Source: JAWKHR01 sp041394725
GTDB lineage: Bacteria; Acidobacteriota; Vicinamibacteria; Vicinamibacterales; SCN-69-37
DNA length: 37,078 nucleotides
Reading direction: 5' to 3'
NCBI GenBank assembly: GCA_041394725.1
Contig: JAWKHR010000060.1
Coordinates: forward strand, 1 to 37,078
In this document: piece after piece, positions 36,005-37,078 of the stretch
Layout: each line of letters opens with the position of its first letter
Position numbering within the stretch: the stretch's first letter is position 1
Translations under genes and position numbers: made by a program
The notes under the pieces: model-generated
What the model saw: the letters and a program-made list of their open reading frames with translations, nothing else
Told to the model about the DNA's origin: nothing
The model's database searches: none

Positions 36005-36493
36005 TCAGCCCGACCGCCGCCGGACCGGCGCCGGCCCGATGGCCCACACGATCGGCAGGCCGACGAACACCACGTGCCCGGCGATCTGGATCCACCAGCG
36101 GTACGTGATCGCGAGCGGCCGACCGGTGAGCCACGGGATGACGACGGCGGACATCACAATCCAGATGATCGGGCCGTAGATCGCGGCAACCGCGAGCGTC
36201 CCGCCCGGCTTCACGAGCACGCGCCGCAGGCCCTCGAACCGGCCGACCAGCAGCAGGAAGACGGCCGACCACCAGAAGGCGACCGAGAAGTGCATCGCCA
36301 CGCCGAGCAGGATGCCGCCGGCCCCGGCCTCGAACATCCCGGCGCCGAAGACCGTGGCGGCGATGCCCTGGAAGAGCCGGGCCTGCGTCCCCTGGTAGAT
36401 CACCGTGAGCACGACGGCCCAGAGGCCGTCGATCACGCCGCAGGCCAGGCCGGCGCGCAGCAGCCGCGTCAATGCAGACTCGGGACCGGACAT
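36005..36493 (-). CDS. Multipass membrane protein of unknown function
   Basis: I do not recognise the family. The 162-residue protein has four or five hydrophobic segments at about residues 12-30, 38-58, 62-82, 100-122 and 132-150 (LACGVIDGLWAVVLTVIYQG, ILLGVAMHFSVAFWWSAVFLLL, AAIYGPIIWIVMSAVVIPWL). There is no signal peptide apart from the first helix and no clear catalytic motif; the small polar residues G, D, H and W inside helices (HFSVAFWW) could line a cavity. ATG 36493 is preferred because AGGAG lies 7 bases before it and TAGAAT (36519-36524) a little further up. It lies before the PHP gene and may be cotranscribed with it. Confidence 0.7.
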   Translation of the reverse strand: MSGPESALTRLLRAGLACGVIDGLWAVVLTVIYQGTQARLFQGIAATVFGAGMFEAGAGGILLGVAMHFSVAFWWSAVFLLLVGRFEGLRRVLVKPGGTLAVAAIYGPIIWIVMSAVVIPWLTGRPLAITYRWWIQIAGHVVFVGLPIVWAIGPAPVRRRSG

Positions 36494-36602
36494 GGTTTCG
36501 CTCCTGGGGGCGCGGGAGATTCTACCCGTCTTCACGGCCGGGGCGAGGGATCTCAGACCCGGTGTTATGCTCCGCCGCGACGATCGCCCGGGAGGCACGA
36601 GC

Positions 36603-36998
36603 ATGGATGTGCGCAGCAACTTCGCCAGCGGCGCGCCGTGGGAGCCCAGGGTCGGCTACTCGCGCGCGGTGCGCGTCGCCAACGCAATCTGGATCTCGGG
36701 GACCACCGCCACCGATCCCGACGGGTCCGTCGTTGGCAAGGGCGATGCGTATGCCCAGGCGGTGCAGGCGCTCCGCAACATCGGCCGCGCGCTCGAGGCC
36801 GCCGGCGCGGACTTCAGGCACGTCGTCCGCACGCGGATGTACGTCGTGAACATCGAGCGTGACTGGGAGGCCGTCGGGCGGGCGCACGGCGAGGTCTTCG
36901 GCGACATCCGGCCCGCGACGTCGATGGTCGAGGTCAGGGCCCTGATCGACCCCGACATGCTCGTGGAGATCGAGGCGGATGCGGTGGTGACGGGCTGA
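36603..36998 (+). CDS. RidA-family (YjgF/YER057c/UK114) protein
   Basis: A 131-residue protein of normal family length. It shows NAIWISGTTATDPDGSVVGKGDAYAQ, the helix ALRNIGRALEAAGADFRHVVRTRMYV and the end ATSMVEVRALIDPDMLVEIEADAV. R103 in DIRPATSMVEV matches the arginine that binds the carboxylate of imines in RidA. True RidA hydrolyses reactive enamines and imines released by PLP enzymes; related subgroups have other or unknown roles, so this is called only to family. GGGAGG lies 7 bases before ATG 36603 and a TATGCT box about 32 bases before. It is divergent from the membrane-protein gene. Confidence 0.85.
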   Translation: MDVRSNFASGAPWEPRVGYSRAVRVANAIWISGTTATDPDGSVVGKGDAYAQAVQALRNIGRALEAAGADFRHVVRTRMYVVNIERDWEAVGRAHGEVFGDIRPATSMVEVRALIDPDMLVEIEADAVVTG

Positions 36999-37031
36999 CG
37001 CGACGCCCCGAGGCCCTCCCGAACCCACGGC

Positions 37032-37078
37032 ATGCCCGCTCGTAGCCGCTTCCATACCCTCGGCCTGCTCCTGCTCAC
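37032..37078 (+). CDS. Start of a possible exported protein (cut by window edge)
   Basis: Only 15 codons are present: MPARSRFHTLGLLLL. A basic start followed by a Leu run is typical of a signal peptide. No good ribosome-binding site is close by. It begins 34 bases after the RidA-family gene. Confidence 0.35.
   Translation, partial: MPARSRFHTLGLLLL

Overview
This window is very GC-rich and almost fully coding. Its gene content points to an acidobacterium, most likely of the Vicinamibacteria type; this is an inference from family content, not from a marker gene. The pointers are four large FtsX/MacB-like permeases without an ATPase (the acidobacterial duplicated orphan permease, ADOP, pattern), each next to a small PadR regulator, plus secreted proteins built of carboxypeptidase-regulatory-like beta-sandwich repeats and a Ser/Thr kinase fused through a membrane segment to TPRs.

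Layout. 1-3.3 kb: the end of a MbcA/ParS/Xre-type antitoxin gene, a nitrilase-superfamily amidohydrolase coupled to a DUF1801 protein, a secreted protein of unknown function, a Bcp peroxiredoxin and a SpoIIAA-like protein. 3.4-7.9 kb: two overlapping genes for secreted multi-domain beta-sandwich proteins, then DoxX. 8-9.7 kb: glnS. 9.7-22.2 kb: the ADOP/PadR cluster (four permeases, three PadR regulators), with a VOC-family protein inside it. 22.4-25.3 kb: the kinase-TPR protein. 25.3-26.0 kb: a non-coding stretch made of nested repeats, in which a miniature IS256-type remnant sits in the loop of a hairpin element. 26.0-28.3 kb: an FAD oxidoreductase and an Ada-type alkylation-repair protein. 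28.4-34.8 kb: a lysine/diaminopimelate operon read leftwards, asd-lysC-dapB-dapA-dapD-dapE, preceded by a promoter, a short basic leader ORF and a terminator that looks like an attenuator. 34.9-37.1 kb: an HhH-PHP protein, a membrane protein, a RidA-family protein and the start of one more gene.

The lysine genes encode the steps from aspartate to tetrahydrodipicolinate and the succinylase branch after it (DapD, DapE). DapC, DapF and LysA are not in the window. The PadR genes overlap or directly precede their permease genes, so each pair is probably one transcription unit under PadR autoregulation; palindromes at two of the promoters fit this.

The least ordinary material is in the repeats. 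A 132-bp, almost perfect hairpin lies between the convergent genes glnS and an ADOP permease and supplies the C-terminal residues and stop codons of both proteins. A 20-bp palindrome with the same ends sits on the stop codon of another ADOP gene. Two large G-rich hairpin elements lie at about 25.4-26.0 and 33.3-33.6 kb; the first is split by the IS256-derived element with an 18-bp flanking duplication, and the second splits the lysine operon. The asd leader and a set of -10-like hexamers placed 6-10 bases before start codons (possible leaderless mRNAs) are also worth a look.
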